Of a stretch of 64,000 nt of DNA, positions 49,579-62,651 are shown one piece after another. Origin of the DNA: Paracoccus shandongensis (GTDB taxonomy: Bacteria; Pseudomonadota; Alphaproteobacteria; Rhodobacterales; Rhodobacteraceae); the NCBI RefSeq assembly GCF_017315735.1, contig NZ_JAFLRK010000001.1, positions 372,001 to 436,000 of the forward strand, read 5' to 3'. The translations under genes were made by a program, and so were the position numbers. Numbering within the stretch: position 1 is the stretch's first letter; each line of letters starts with the position of its first letter. The notes below the pieces were generated by a model. It was not told the DNA's origin and ran no database searches. It saw only the letters and a program-made list of their open reading frames with translations.

Positions 49579-49746
49579 GTGGCGGCAGCCCCCAAGGAAG
49601 CCAAGGACCGGAACGAGGCCCGAAAGGCAGAAGCAGCTCGGGCAAAGCGAGACCGGGATATTCAGCGGCTGAATGAGTTGAAGGCGAAATATGAAGCCGA
49701 AGCCAGCACGGCGCCGGTGAAAGCGTCGAAAGCCGAGGCCGACTAA
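49579..49746 (+). CDS. Short helical reading frame, unknown
   Basis: Reading from a GTG, the frame encodes about 55 residues with a strongly helical, charged composition (EAKDRNEARKAEAARAKRDRD) and ends at TAA. There is no ribosome-binding site, so it may be the surviving tail of a larger gene joined to the transposase fragment rather than a real gene. Confidence 0.3.
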   Translation: MAAAPKEAKDRNEARKAEAARAKRDRDIQRLNELKAKYEAEASTAPVKASKAEAD

Positions 49747-49821
49747 CCGAGACACTTGAGGCGTTGATCTGAACAAGCGTCTTGGCAACCTACGCCCTTG
49801 TCTGGCCCAGCCTTGATTTTC

Positions 49822-49840
49822 AGGTGGCATTTTGCTACCT
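49822..49840. promoter_or_regulatory. Candidate autoregulatory site of the toxin-antitoxin pair
   Basis: AGGTGGC (49822-49828) and GCTACCT (49834-49840) form an inverted repeat with one mismatch, 23 bp upstream of the antitoxin start and next to a CTATAGAT promoter-like stretch. Type II antitoxins typically bind such sites; this is inference. Confidence 0.4.
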
Positions 49841-49863
49841 ATAGATCAATACAGGAGGCAAAC

Positions 49864-50220
49864 ATGGCTCAGTCCGTAAAACTTGCCGATGATGTCATGG
49901 CCCTGGTCCGCCGCGAGGCGGAGCTGCACAGCCGATCCGTTGCCGGTCAGATCACGCATTGGCTCAAGATCGGCCGGGCGATCGAGCACTCCGGCAGGTT
50001 CGATCATGCCCGCCTTACCGCCGTGCTCGAAGGCAAGCTCGACACCACCCAGTTGAGCGAGGATGAAGAAGCCGCGTGGCTCGATGCTTTCACGGACAAG
50101 ATGGGACAGCCTTCAGACGCCGAGAAGGCCTTCTTTGCCCGGTGCCAGGCGCTTGGTCAGGGCGTCGGCTTGGATGCCGGTGGCAACCTCATCTACGCCC
50201 CCGATAATACCGCCGCATGA
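49864..50220 (+). CDS. ParD-like antitoxin
   Basis: A 118-aa protein. The N terminus MAQSVKLADDVMALVRREAELHSRSVAGQITHWLKIGRAIE is a ribbon-helix-helix-type DNA-binding segment of the ParD-like family; the C-terminal half would be the toxin-binding part. AGGAGG 6 nt before the ATG is a strong ribosome site. Its stop overlaps the zeta-toxin start by four bases, the usual arrangement for tight stoichiometry. It would neutralise the toxin and repress its own operon. Confidence 0.87.
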   Translation: MAQSVKLADDVMALVRREAELHSRSVAGQITHWLKIGRAIEHSGRFDHARLTAVLEGKLDTTQLSEDEEAAWLDAFTDKMGQPSDAEKAFFARCQALGQGVGLDAGGNLIYAPDNTAA

Positions 50221-50804
50221 GACCAAGCCTTGTCCTGCTTGCCGGAGCCAATGGCGCCGGGAAATCGACCCTGTATCAGACCCGCGTGGCACCCAGCTTC
50301 GCGGGTCCGTTCATCAATGCGGACATCATCCAGCGCGACGAACTTCGGGATCCCTCGATGGAGGCGTCATACAAGGCCGCTAGGATCGCCGAGGCCCGCC
50401 GGATCGAGATGCTGGACGCTCGCCAGAGCTTCGCGACCGAGACCGTCTTCTCGCACCCCTCCAAGCTTGAACTCATCGAAGCGGCCCGCGCGCGGGATTA
50501 CCTTGTGATCGTCATGCATGTGGGCGTGGATAGTCCCGATCTGTCCGTTAGCCGGGTCAGGGCCCGCACCCAGGAGGGCGGGCATGATGTCCCCGAAGAC
50601 AAGATCCGCGCCCGCTACGAACGCAGCCAGCCCCTTGTCCGGGAAGCGGTGCTGCGGGCGGATCGCGGCATGGTGTTCGACAACTCGCGGCTGAACACAC
50701 CGCCGCAGCAGATGCTGGTCTTTGCCAATGGCCGCCTGATCAAGGCCGACCCGATCCTGCCTCGATGGATCCTGACGGCCTATGCCGCCGATCTTGTGAT
50801 CTGA
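50217..50804 (+). CDS. Zeta-toxin family protein
   Basis: A 195-aa P-loop kinase-like toxin with Walker A GANGAGKST (10-18). The FATETVFSHPSKLELI stretch and VPEDKIRARYERSQPLVREAV helix are typical of zeta/PezT relatives, which phosphorylate UDP-N-acetylglucosamine and block cell-wall synthesis. The partner here is ParD-like rather than epsilon. Toxicity and substrate are not shown by sequence. Confidence 0.88.
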   Translation: MRPSLVLLAGANGAGKSTLYQTRVAPSFAGPFINADIIQRDELRDPSMEASYKAARIAEARRIEMLDARQSFATETVFSHPSKLELIEAARARDYLVIVMHVGVDSPDLSVSRVRARTQEGGHDVPEDKIRARYERSQPLVREAVLRADRGMVFDNSRLNTPPQQMLVFANGRLIKADPILPRWILTAYAADLVI

Positions 50805-50837
50805 CCCCAGGGCGATCACACGTGGTGCCGCCAAGGC

Positions 50838-50892
50838 TGCATCAGTAAATCGGCAACCCTATCGTTTCAGCATCAGTTTGCATCAGTAAATC
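50838..50892 (+). repeat. Direct repeats downstream of the toxin gene
   Basis: TGCATCAGTAAATC occurs twice, at 50838-50851 and 50879-50892, 41 bp apart, with a partial copy CAGCATCAGTTT between. No gene lies in this stretch. They could be remnants of a mobile-element junction. Confidence 0.6.
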
Positions 50893-50920
50893 TCGCTGAT
50901 GTCGGCGTAAGTCCTTGATT

Positions 50921-50955
50921 TCCGGTGCCCGAACCATCAGCCGGGCACCAGCCGG
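50921..50955 (-). terminator. Hairpin after guaB
   Basis: GGTGCCCG (50924-50931) pairs with CGGGCACC (50942-50949); with a 2-nt bulge the stem extends to TTCCGG and CCGGAA. It lies downstream of guaB on the minus strand. Confidence 0.55.
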
Positions 50956-50975
50956 AAAATCATCTAACCCGTTGA

Positions 50976-52466
<1,491 letters not shown>

Positions 52467-52673
52467 TCACGGGCAGCGGGGTTTGTCCAGTGCGCAGCGG
52501 CGATTTTGTTGTGCCGGAATCGCATGGCGGAACAACCGAAAGTTGCTGCAAAGCCACGGGCGGGGGGCGCGTTCCGGGCGAACGCCGCGTCATGTTGCGC
52601 AGTTAATTGATTCGTAGAACATCGGCGATAAGTTGCGAATCCAGCGGTCCCATGACTGCCAAGGGAGGAACCT

Positions 52674-53855
52674 ATGAAAAAAATTATGACGGGCAGCGCG
52701 GTTCTGCTGATCTCCGCGTCACCGCTGGTCGCGGGGGGGATCGAACGCGCGCCGCAGTCACTGTCGGTGCTGTTCGAGGAAGGGAACTACGCCGAGTTGA
52801 GCTTTGGCGGCGTCGATCCGACGGTCGAGGGAAAGGACATCGCGGGCTTCGACACGGGCGACGTGGCGCAGGGCTATGGCTTCGTGGGCCTGGCCTACAA
52901 GCACCAGTTCAACGACAACCTGTCGGCGGCCATCATCATGGAACAGCCCTTTGGGGCGGATATCCTGTATCCGACGCAACCCAACCCGCTTGCCCCCAAT
53001 CCCGCCGTCGAAGGATCGCCCGTCCTGGGCGGAACGCGGGTCGAGGTGAATTCGACCACCTTCACGGCCTTGGCGCGATACAGGTTCGAGAACAACTTCT
53101 CGATCCATGGCGGGATCCGCGCCTCGAAAGCCGATGGCCGCGTGACCCTGGACGGGGCGGGATACAGCAGGATCGCACCGCCCTACAACCTGCAGATCGA
53201 CGACGAATGGGGCGTGGGCTATGTCATCGGCGCGGCCTACGAGATACCCGAGATCGCCGGCCGCGTGTCGCTGACCTACAACTCGGCGATCGAGCATGAC
53301 TTCGACATGACCGAAACCGGCGACATCATCGCGGGAGCGACCGGCGGCCTGACCGACACCATCTCGGGGCAATACACGGTCAAGACACCGCGCAGCTGGA
53401 CCCTGGAAGGACAGACCGGGGTGGCCGAGGACACGCTGGTCTTCGGGTCGATCCGCTGGGTGAAATGGTCGGAATTCATCGTCGATAACGGCGTCTTCCC
53501 GATCACGACGCCCACCGGGGGCACGGTTCCGCTGGTCGAGGTCGAGGATACGACGACCTATACGCTGGGCATCGGCCGCAAGTTCACCGAAAACTGGTCC
53601 GGCTCCTTGTCGTTCACCTATGAAGCCAGCGAGGGCGACACGGTTTCGCCGCTTGCCCCCACCAACGGGCGCAAGGGCGTGACGCTGGCGGCCATCTATT
53701 CGATGGACAACATCAAGGTCACGACGGGCATCAACTATACCCGTCTGGGCGGCTCCGACCTGGGCATCGGGGAAACCGGCAACAAGACGACCGTCGCCAC
53801 GATGGACGACGGCCATGCCTGGGGCGTGGGCGTCCGCATCGGCTACAGCTTCTGA
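52674..53855 (+). CDS. Outer-membrane beta-barrel protein, FadL/OmpP1 type
   Basis: A 393-aa protein with signal peptide MKKIMTGSAVLLISASPLVA, beta-strand-rich alternating composition and a C-terminal aromatic ending (IGYSF), as needed for outer-membrane insertion. The arrangement resembles FadL/OmpP1 transporters of hydrophobic compounds such as long-chain fatty acids. GGGAGGA lies before the ATG, and a terminator follows. Substrate is inferred from family only. Confidence 0.83.
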   Translation: MKKIMTGSAVLLISASPLVAGGIERAPQSLSVLFEEGNYAELSFGGVDPTVEGKDIAGFDTGDVAQGYGFVGLAYKHQFNDNLSAAIIMEQPFGADILYPTQPNPLAPNPAVEGSPVLGGTRVEVNSTTFTALARYRFENNFSIHGGIRASKADGRVTLDGAGYSRIAPPYNLQIDDEWGVGYVIGAAYEIPEIAGRVSLTYNSAIEHDFDMTETGDIIAGATGGLTDTISGQYTVKTPRSWTLEGQTGVAEDTLVFGSIRWVKWSEFIVDNGVFPITTPTGGTVPLVEVEDTTTYTLGIGRKFTENWSGSLSFTYEASEGDTVSPLAPTNGRKGVTLAAIYSMDNIKVTTGINYTRLGGSDLGIGETGNKTTVATMDDGHAWGVGVRIGYSF

Positions 53856-53877
53856 CGCCGCATCCACCGCGACAGGC

Positions 53878-53903
53878 AAGGCCCCGCCCCGGCGGGGCCT
53901 TTG
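53878..53903 (+). terminator. Terminator after outer-membrane protein gene
   Basis: AAGGCCCCGCC (53878-53888), loop CC, GGCGGGGCCTT (53891-53901), an 11-bp perfect stem with a short T tail. Confidence 0.87.
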
Positions 53904-53954
53904 CTTTCGGCAAGGGCCGCATTACCTATGCGCGCGAAACCGAAGGAACACCCG

Positions 53955-54815
53955 ATGATCTATGGCAGCGGCGGCGAATGGTTAGGAACGGGCGCGAAAC
54001 GCGTCGTGCTGTTCGGCATGTCGGGACTTGGCAAGACCTATCTGGCCAACATGCTGCGCGACGCAGGCGACTGGTTCCATTATTCCGTCGATTACCGCAT
54101 CGGCACCCGCTACATGGGCGAATTCATCGCCGACAACTTCAAGCGCGAGGCGATGAAGGTGCCCTTCCTGCGCGATCTGCTGTTGTCGGACAGCGTGTAC
54201 ATCGCCAGCAACATCACCTTCGACAATCTGGCGCCCCTCTCCACCTATCTGGGCAAGCCCGGCAGCCCCTCGCGCGGGGGGCTGCCCTTCGACGAATACT
54301 GCCTGCGCCAGAACCAGCACCGGCGCGCGGAAATCGCGGCGCTGCTGGACACGCGGCACTTCATGGACCGCGCCCGCGACATCTATGCCATCCCGCATTT
54401 CGTCTGCGATTCAGGCGGGTCCATCTGCGAGGTCGTGGATCCCGACGACCCCGCCGATCCGGTGCTGTCCGCGCTGGAACGCGACCTGCTGATGGTCTGG
54501 ATCAAGGGGTCGGACGCCCATACCGCCGAACTGGTGCGCCGCTTCGACCGCGCGCCCAAGCCCATGTATTACCAGCCGGAATTCCTGGAAAAGGCCTGGA
54601 TCGCCTATCGTGTGGAAAAGGGGCTGGAAGGGGACGAGGTCAATCCCGACGACTTCATCCGCTGGACCTATGCCCGCGCGCTGGCGCACCGCCAGCCGCG
54701 TTATCAGGCGATGGCGCGGCGCGGCGTCACCGTCCTGGCCGAGGAGGTGGCCGAGGTGCGGACCCCTGCCGACTTCGACCGCCTGATCGCCCGCGCCATC
54801 GACCGCAAGGAATAA
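53955..54815 (+). CDS. P-loop ATPase, unknown role
   Basis: A 286-aa protein starting with GAKRVVLFGMSGLGKTYLANML, Walker A at 21-28. The rest has no clear family motif; it contains DEYCLRQNQHRRAEI and CDSGGSICEVVDPDDP, a region that may carry a metal or acidic catalytic site. AAGGA lies 7 nt before the ATG. It is 3 bp upstream of metA and in a chain with ppk2, so it may share a transcript. Function unknown. Confidence 0.75.
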   Translation: MIYGSGGEWLGTGAKRVVLFGMSGLGKTYLANMLRDAGDWFHYSVDYRIGTRYMGEFIADNFKREAMKVPFLRDLLLSDSVYIASNITFDNLAPLSTYLGKPGSPSRGGLPFDEYCLRQNQHRRAEIAALLDTRHFMDRARDIYAIPHFVCDSGGSICEVVDPDDPADPVLSALERDLLMVWIKGSDAHTAELVRRFDRAPKPMYYQPEFLEKAWIAYRVEKGLEGDEVNPDDFIRWTYARALAHRQPRYQAMARRGVTVLAEEVAEVRTPADFDRLIARAIDRKE

Positions 54816-54818
54816 GCC

Positions 54819-55745
54819 ATGCCCATCACCCTGAACGAGAACCTGCCCGCCTATCGCATCCTGTCGGATGAAGGGGTGATGGTCATGTCTCCGGGCCGGG
54901 CGGCGACGCAGGACATCCGGCCCCTGCGCATCGGGCTTCTGAACCTGATGCCCAAGAAGATCCAGACGGAAAACCAGTTTGCCCGGCTGATCGGGGCCAC
55001 GCCGCTGCAGATCGACTTCCAGTTGATCCGCATGTCCGACCACGAAAGCCGCAACACGGCGGCCGACCACATGGAAAGCTTCTATCGCCCCTTCCGCGAG
55101 GTCGAGGCGACCGGGGAAAAGTTCGACGGGCTGATCATCACCGGCGCCCCGGTGGAACAGCTTCCCTTCGAGGACGTGACCTATTGGGACGAACTGACCC
55201 GCGTCTTCGACTGGACGCAGCGCCATGTCCATTCGACCTTCGGCGTCTGCTGGGGCGGCATGGCGATGGCCTGGCATTTCCACCGGCTGGAAAAGCACCC
55301 CCTGGACCACAAGGCCTTCGGCTGCTTCCGCCATCACAACATGGCCCCCGCATCCCCCTATCTGCGCGGCTTTTCCGACGACGTGCTGGTCCCGGTCAGC
55401 CGCTGGACCGAGGTGCGCCAGACCGATGTGGACGCCCGCCCTGCCCTGCGCACACTGCTGGCCAGCGACCAGTGCGGCCCCTGCCTGCTGGAGGATCCGG
55501 GGCACCGCGCGCTCTATATCTTCAACCACCTGGAATACGACAGCACGACCCTGAAAGAGGAATACGACCGCGACGTGGCGGCGGGCAAGGCGATCACCGT
55601 GCCGTTGAACTATTATCCCGACGACGATCCGACGCGCGCGCCGTCGAACCGCTGGCGCAGCCATGCGCATCTGCTCTACGGTAACTGGATCAACGAGATC
55701 TACCAGACGACCGAATACGACCTGTCCCGCATCGGCGAAGGATGA
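54819..55745 (+). CDS. metA: Homoserine O-acetyltransferase, MetA type
   Basis: A 308-aa enzyme acylating homoserine for methionine synthesis. The nucleophile is C144 (GVCWGG). At the position that distinguishes acyl donors (E. coli Gly111) this protein has Glu113 in [10 protein letters not shown], the residue linked to acetyl-CoA use, so the acetyl rather than succinyl form is likely. It lies between a P-loop protein and ppk2. The product would feed sulfur assimilation to homocysteine, which is then methylated by the split methionine synthase downstream. Confidence 0.9.
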   Translation: MPITLNENLPAYRILSDEGVMVMSPGRAATQDIRPLRIGLLNLMPKKIQTENQFARLIGATPLQIDFQLIRMSDHESRNTAADHMESFYRPFREVEATGEKFDGLIITGAPVEQLPFEDVTYWDELTRVFDWTQRHVHSTFGVCWGGMAMAWHFHRLEKHPLDHKAFGCFRHHNMAPASPYLRGFSDDVLVPVSRWTEVRQTDVDARPALRTLLASDQCGPCLLEDPGHRALYIFNHLEYDSTTLKEEYDRDVAAGKAITVPLNYYPDDDPTRAPSNRWRSHAHLLYGNWINEIYQTTEYDLSRIGEG

Positions 55746-55748
55746 ACG

Positions 55749-56627
55749 ATGGTCAAGACACCGGACCTGCCGCTGGTCGGCCAGATCACGGCGGCGCTGA
55801 AGGCCGCGCCCAAGGACATCCGCAAGCTGCTGGACGGCGCGGGCAAGGACGACATCCTGGACCCGACCTATCCCTATCGCGCCGAGATGGACAAGAAGGC
55901 CTATGAGGCGCAGATGGACGGGTTGCAGTTGCAACTGGTCCGCATGATGCACGACATCGTCGCCACCAGAAAGCGGCTGGTCGTCCTGTTCGAGGGGCGC
56001 GACGCCGCCGGCAAGGGCGGCACCATCGAACGCACGCGCCAGAACCTCAACCCGCGTTCCGCCACTATCGTGGCCCTGCCCACCCCCACCGAACGCGAGG
56101 CGGGCCAGTGGTATTTCCAGCGCTACGTGGACTGGCTGCCCGCCGCGGGGGAAATCGCGCTGTTCGACCGCAGCTGGTACAACCGCGGCATCGTGGAACG
56201 CGTCTTCGGCTTTTCGACCGAGCAGCAGAGGAACGCCTTCTTCCGCCAGCTTCCGGGGTTCGAGCAGACCCTGGTCGATGACGGCATCATCCTGGTCAAG
56301 CTGTGGCTGAACGTGGGCCGCGCCGAACAGATGCGCCGCTTCCTGGACCGCGAGGCCGATCCGCTGAAGCAATGGAAGCTGTCGCGCATCGACGTGGAGG
56401 GGCTGGCGAAATGGGACGATTATACGGTGGCGATCCGCGACACGCTGAACCTGTCGCATTCGCCCATCGCGCCCTGGACCGTGATCCGGTCCGACGACAA
56501 GCGCCGCGCGCGGCTGGCCGCGATCCAGACGGTGCTGAACGCCGTCGATTACGCAGGCAAGGACGGGGAGGCCATCGGCACGCCCGATCCGGCGATCACC
56601 GGCGGGCCGGACCTGCTGGACGTATAG
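55749..56627 (+). CDS. ppk2: Polyphosphate kinase 2
   Basis: A 292-aa single-domain PPK2 that transfers phosphate between polyphosphate and nucleoside diphosphates. Walker A-like GRDAAGKGG (83-91) and the lid/Walker B region DRSWYNRG (140-147) are intact. Class I length, so GDP or ADP phosphorylation is likely, though preference cannot be read from the sequence alone. It begins 3 bp after metA. Confidence 0.93.
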   Translation: MVKTPDLPLVGQITAALKAAPKDIRKLLDGAGKDDILDPTYPYRAEMDKKAYEAQMDGLQLQLVRMMHDIVATRKRLVVLFEGRDAAGKGGTIERTRQNLNPRSATIVALPTPTEREAGQWYFQRYVDWLPAAGEIALFDRSWYNRGIVERVFGFSTEQQRNAFFRQLPGFEQTLVDDGIILVKLWLNVGRAEQMRRFLDREADPLKQWKLSRIDVEGLAKWDDYTVAIRDTLNLSHSPIAPWTVIRSDDKRRARLAAIQTVLNAVDYAGKDGEAIGTPDPAITGGPDLLDV

Positions 56628-56636
56628 GAGAAAGCC

Positions 56637-57359
56637 ATGGACCTGAAAGACAGCCGCGCCATCGTGACCGGGGGCGCCTCGGGCCTCGGGGCGGCGACAG
56701 TGGCCTGGTTCCGCCAGCAGGGTGCGCAGGTGGTCGTTCTGGACCGCGCGGCGGGCGACGGTCCGCAGCATGTGCAGGCGGACGTGACCTCGGCCGACAG
56801 CGCGGCGGCGGCCATCGCGCAGGCCGTGGACCGGATGGGCGGCATCGACATCTGCGTGAACTGCGCAGGGATCGTGATCGGCGAAAAGACCCTGGGCCGC
56901 AACGGGCCGCATGACCTGGACAGCTTCCGCCGCGTGGTCGAGGTGAACCTGATCGGCAGCTTCAACATCCTGCGGCTGGCCGCAGCCGAGATGGCGAAGA
57001 ACGGGCGCACGGAAAACGGCGTGATCGTCAACACGGCGTCCATCGCGGCCTTCGACGGGCAGAAGGGACAGGCCGCCTATGCCGCCTCCAAGGCGGGGAT
57101 CGCGGGCATGACCCTGCCGCTTGCGCGCGACCTGGCGGCATTGGGCATCCGCGTCTGCGCCATCGCGCCGGGCATCTTTGCCACGCCCATGCTGCGCGGG
57201 CTGCCGCAGGAGGTGCAGGACGGGTTGGCGGCGGAAGTGACCTGTCCGCCGCGCCTTGGCGACTCGGCGGAGTTCGCGCGCCTTGCCGCGCATATCGTCG
57301 AAAACGCCTATCTGAACGGCGAGGTGATCCGCCTGGACGGCGCGCTGCGGATGCGGTGA
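56637..57359 (+). CDS. Short-chain dehydrogenase/reductase
   Basis: A 240-aa SDR with the NAD-binding TGGASGLG loop near residue 12, the catalytic tyrosine-lysine pair in YAASKAG, and serine in NTASIA. The sequence resembles 3-hydroxyacyl-CoA dehydrogenase (HSD17B10) types. It begins 9 bp after ppk2 and is the last gene of the run from 53955. A role in short-chain acyl-CoA turnover is a guess. Confidence 0.88.
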   Translation: MDLKDSRAIVTGGASGLGAATVAWFRQQGAQVVVLDRAAGDGPQHVQADVTSADSAAAAIAQAVDRMGGIDICVNCAGIVIGEKTLGRNGPHDLDSFRRVVEVNLIGSFNILRLAAAEMAKNGRTENGVIVNTASIAAFDGQKGQAAYAASKAGIAGMTLPLARDLAALGIRVCAIAPGIFATPMLRGLPQEVQDGLAAEVTCPPRLGDSAEFARLAAHIVENAYLNGEVIRLDGALRMR

Positions 57360-58417
57360 TCAACGGTCCTTGACCGGCGCGCGATGCCCTTGCGCGGCGG
57401 TTTTCCCGCCGCTAGCGTTTGCATCAAACCCGCCCAACAGGAAGGCCCGATTTCATGCGCTTGCTGACCACCACCGCCCTCGCCTCTGCCATCGCCCTGC
57501 CTGCGCTTGCGGCGGACCCGGACCTGACCGTCTTCGACTGGGCCGGGTTCGAGGAACCCTCGATCTTCCAGGCCTATATCGACAAGCACGGCGACAGCCC
57601 GACCTATGCCTTCTACGGCGACGACGACGAGGCGTTCCAGAAGATCGCCTCGGGCTTCAAGGCCGACGTGGCGCATCCCTGCAGCCAGATGGTCAGCAAA
57701 TACCGCGACGCGGGCCTGATCGAGCCCTGGGATACCACGAAGATCCCGAACTTCGACAAGATCGACCCGCAATTCCTGGCCTCGGACGTCTTCAAGGACG
57801 ACGAAGGCGTCTGGTACATTCCGACCGACTGGGGCGCGACCGCCATCGCCTATAACCCCGAAACGGTGCCTGCCGAGGACGTATCGACCCTGCAGGTCTT
57901 CACCGACCCCAAATACCAGGGCCGCGTCTCGCTGCCGGATTCGTCGGACGATGTCTGGGCGCTGGCCTATCTGGCGACGGGCACGACCGACTGGACCGAC
58001 GTGAGCGACGTACAGTTCCAGGCCGCCGCCGACTGGCTGCGCAAGGCGCACGGGAACGTCGCGGCCTATTGGGCGGACCCGTCGGAACAGGCGCAACTGA
58101 TGGCCTCGGGCGCGGTGGACATCGCCTGGTCCTGGAACGACGGCGTGACCTATCTGCGGGCCGACAATTTTCCCGTGGCCTTCCAGCGCGCGCCCAGGGA
58201 AGGGTCGTCCACCTTCTTCTGCGGCTATGTCAACCTGAAGGACGGGCCGGGCAACGAGGACAAGGCCTATGACTTCATCAACGCCTGGCTGGAACCCTCG
58301 GCGGCCAAGGCGCTGCTGGACACGATCGGCTATGGCCACACCTCGACCGAGGCGATGGCCACCATCGCCGATGAGCCTGCGGTGAAGGAAGGCCTGGCCG
58401 AGGTCGATGCCCCGATC

Positions 58418-58679
<262 letters not shown>

Positions 58680-58735
58680 CCGGGGGACTTCACGTCCCCC
58701 GGACCCCCTGTGGGATATTTAAGCCAAAGTGAAAG
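58680..58735 (+). repeat. GC-hairpin/GGATATTT element, copy C
   Basis: Hairpin CCGGGGGAC (58680-58688), loop TTCAC, GTCCCCCGG (58694-58702), then GGGATATTT and GCCAAAGTGAAAGGG. Serves as terminator between the converging binding-protein gene and metH2. Confidence 0.7.
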
Positions 58736-58743
58736 GGCGAGGC

Positions 58744-61450
<2,707 letters not shown>

Positions 61451-61458
<8 letters not shown>

Positions 61459-62494
61459 ATTCGGGCACCTTTCTGGGGGCAAAGCCCGCCACGGCCTCGG
61501 CAATGGCACGGATGTGGTCGGGGGTGGTGCCGCAGCAGCCGCCGACGACGTTCACCAGCCCCTCGCGCGCGAATTCGGCGACCTGCACGGCGGTGTCGTT
61601 CGGGCCTTCGTCATACTGGCCGAAGGCATTGGGCAGCCCGGCATTGGGATAGGCGCAGATGTTGGTTTCCGCAACGCCCGCCAGTTCCGCCAGATGCGGC
61701 CGCATGGCGGATGCGCCAAGCGCGCAGTTCAGCCCCACCGACCAGGGCCGGGCGTGGCGCACCGAATACCAGAAGGCCGTCGGCGTCTGGCCCGACAGCG
61801 TGCGCCCCGAGGCATCCGTGATCGTGCCGGAAATCATCAGCGGCAGCGCCCGCCCATGTCCCTGCATCGCCTGGATGCAGGCAAAGATCGCGGCCTTGGC
61901 GTTCAGCGTGTCGAAAATCGTCTCGATCAGCAGGATGTCGGCGCCGCCCTCGATCAGGCCCTGCGCCTGTTGCAGATAGGCGACCCGCAGGTCGTCAAAG
62001 GTGACGGCGCGATAGCCGGGGTTGTTCACGTCCGGGCTGATGGATGCCGTGCGGTTCGTCGGCCCGATGGCGCCCGCGACGAAACGGGGCCGCCCGTCCT
62101 GCGCAGTGGCGCGGTCCAGCGCGCGGCGGACGATGCGCGCGCCTTCCACGTTCAGGTCATGGACCGCCCCCTGCATCCCGTAATCGGCCTGCGCGATGGT
62201 GGTGGCGGAAAAGGTGTTCGTCTCGACAATATCCGCGCCCGCCATGGCATAGCGGTAATGGATTTCCTCGACAGCCTCGGGCTGCGTCAGGATCAGCAGG
62301 TCGTTGTTGCCCTGCTGCGGATGGTCGGAATGATGGCGGCAGGCATGGCCCGACCCATGTCCGGTATAGTCGTCCTCGCCCAGGCCAAGCTGCTGGATCT
62401 GCGTGCCCATGGCCCCGTCGAGGATCAGGATCCGTTCGGCCGCAGCAGCGTCAAGCGCCGCGAATGCGGGGGATCGGGAAAGTCTGCCGGTCAT
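61451..62494 (-). CDS. metH1: Methionine synthase, homocysteine-binding part
   Basis: A 347-aa homocysteine S-methyltransferase domain. The zinc ligands are the Cys of GLNCALGA and the pair in GGCCGTTP. It is fully separated from the folate and B12 modules. Unusually, the loop before [11 protein letters not shown] carries a His-rich insert ([17 protein letters not shown]). It overlaps metH2 by 8 nt. An inverted repeat lies about 60 bp upstream. It could be a BHMT-like enzyme on its own, but the MetH partner makes the split-enzyme reading best. Confidence 0.92.
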
Positions 62495-62552
62495 TGTCTC
62501 ACCTTCGCCAGGAAGGCGCAGATATAGCGGCTGGCCCCCGCAACGGCAAATT

Positions 62553-62574
62553 CATAATCCTACAGAAGATTATG
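62553..62574. promoter_or_regulatory. Inverted repeat upstream of metH1
   Basis: CATAATC (62553-62559) and GATTATG (62568-62574) with an 8-nt spacer, 58 bp before the metH1 start on the minus strand and in its promoter or leader. AT-rich in a GC-rich setting, suggesting a regulator site. No recognised riboswitch fold was seen. Confidence 0.5.
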
Positions 62575-62595
62575 AGGCCCTGCGATAAAGCCTGC

Positions 62596-62642
62596 TTTGG
62601 ACCGCAAATATCCTCTGGGGGTCCGGGGGGCGAAGCGCCCCC
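62596..62642 (-). repeat. GC-hairpin/GGATATTT element, copy D
   Basis: On the minus strand: hairpin CGCCCCC/GGGGGCG (62626-62632 with 62636-62642), GGACCCCCAGAGGATATTTGCGG. Located just after the manC-type gene end, which it probably terminates. Confidence 0.65.
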
Positions 62643-62651
62643 GGCTTCGCC

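Noticed and set aside
50838..50892. CRISPR-like repeat
   Set aside because: Only two 14-bp copies, no regular spacers and no cas genes.
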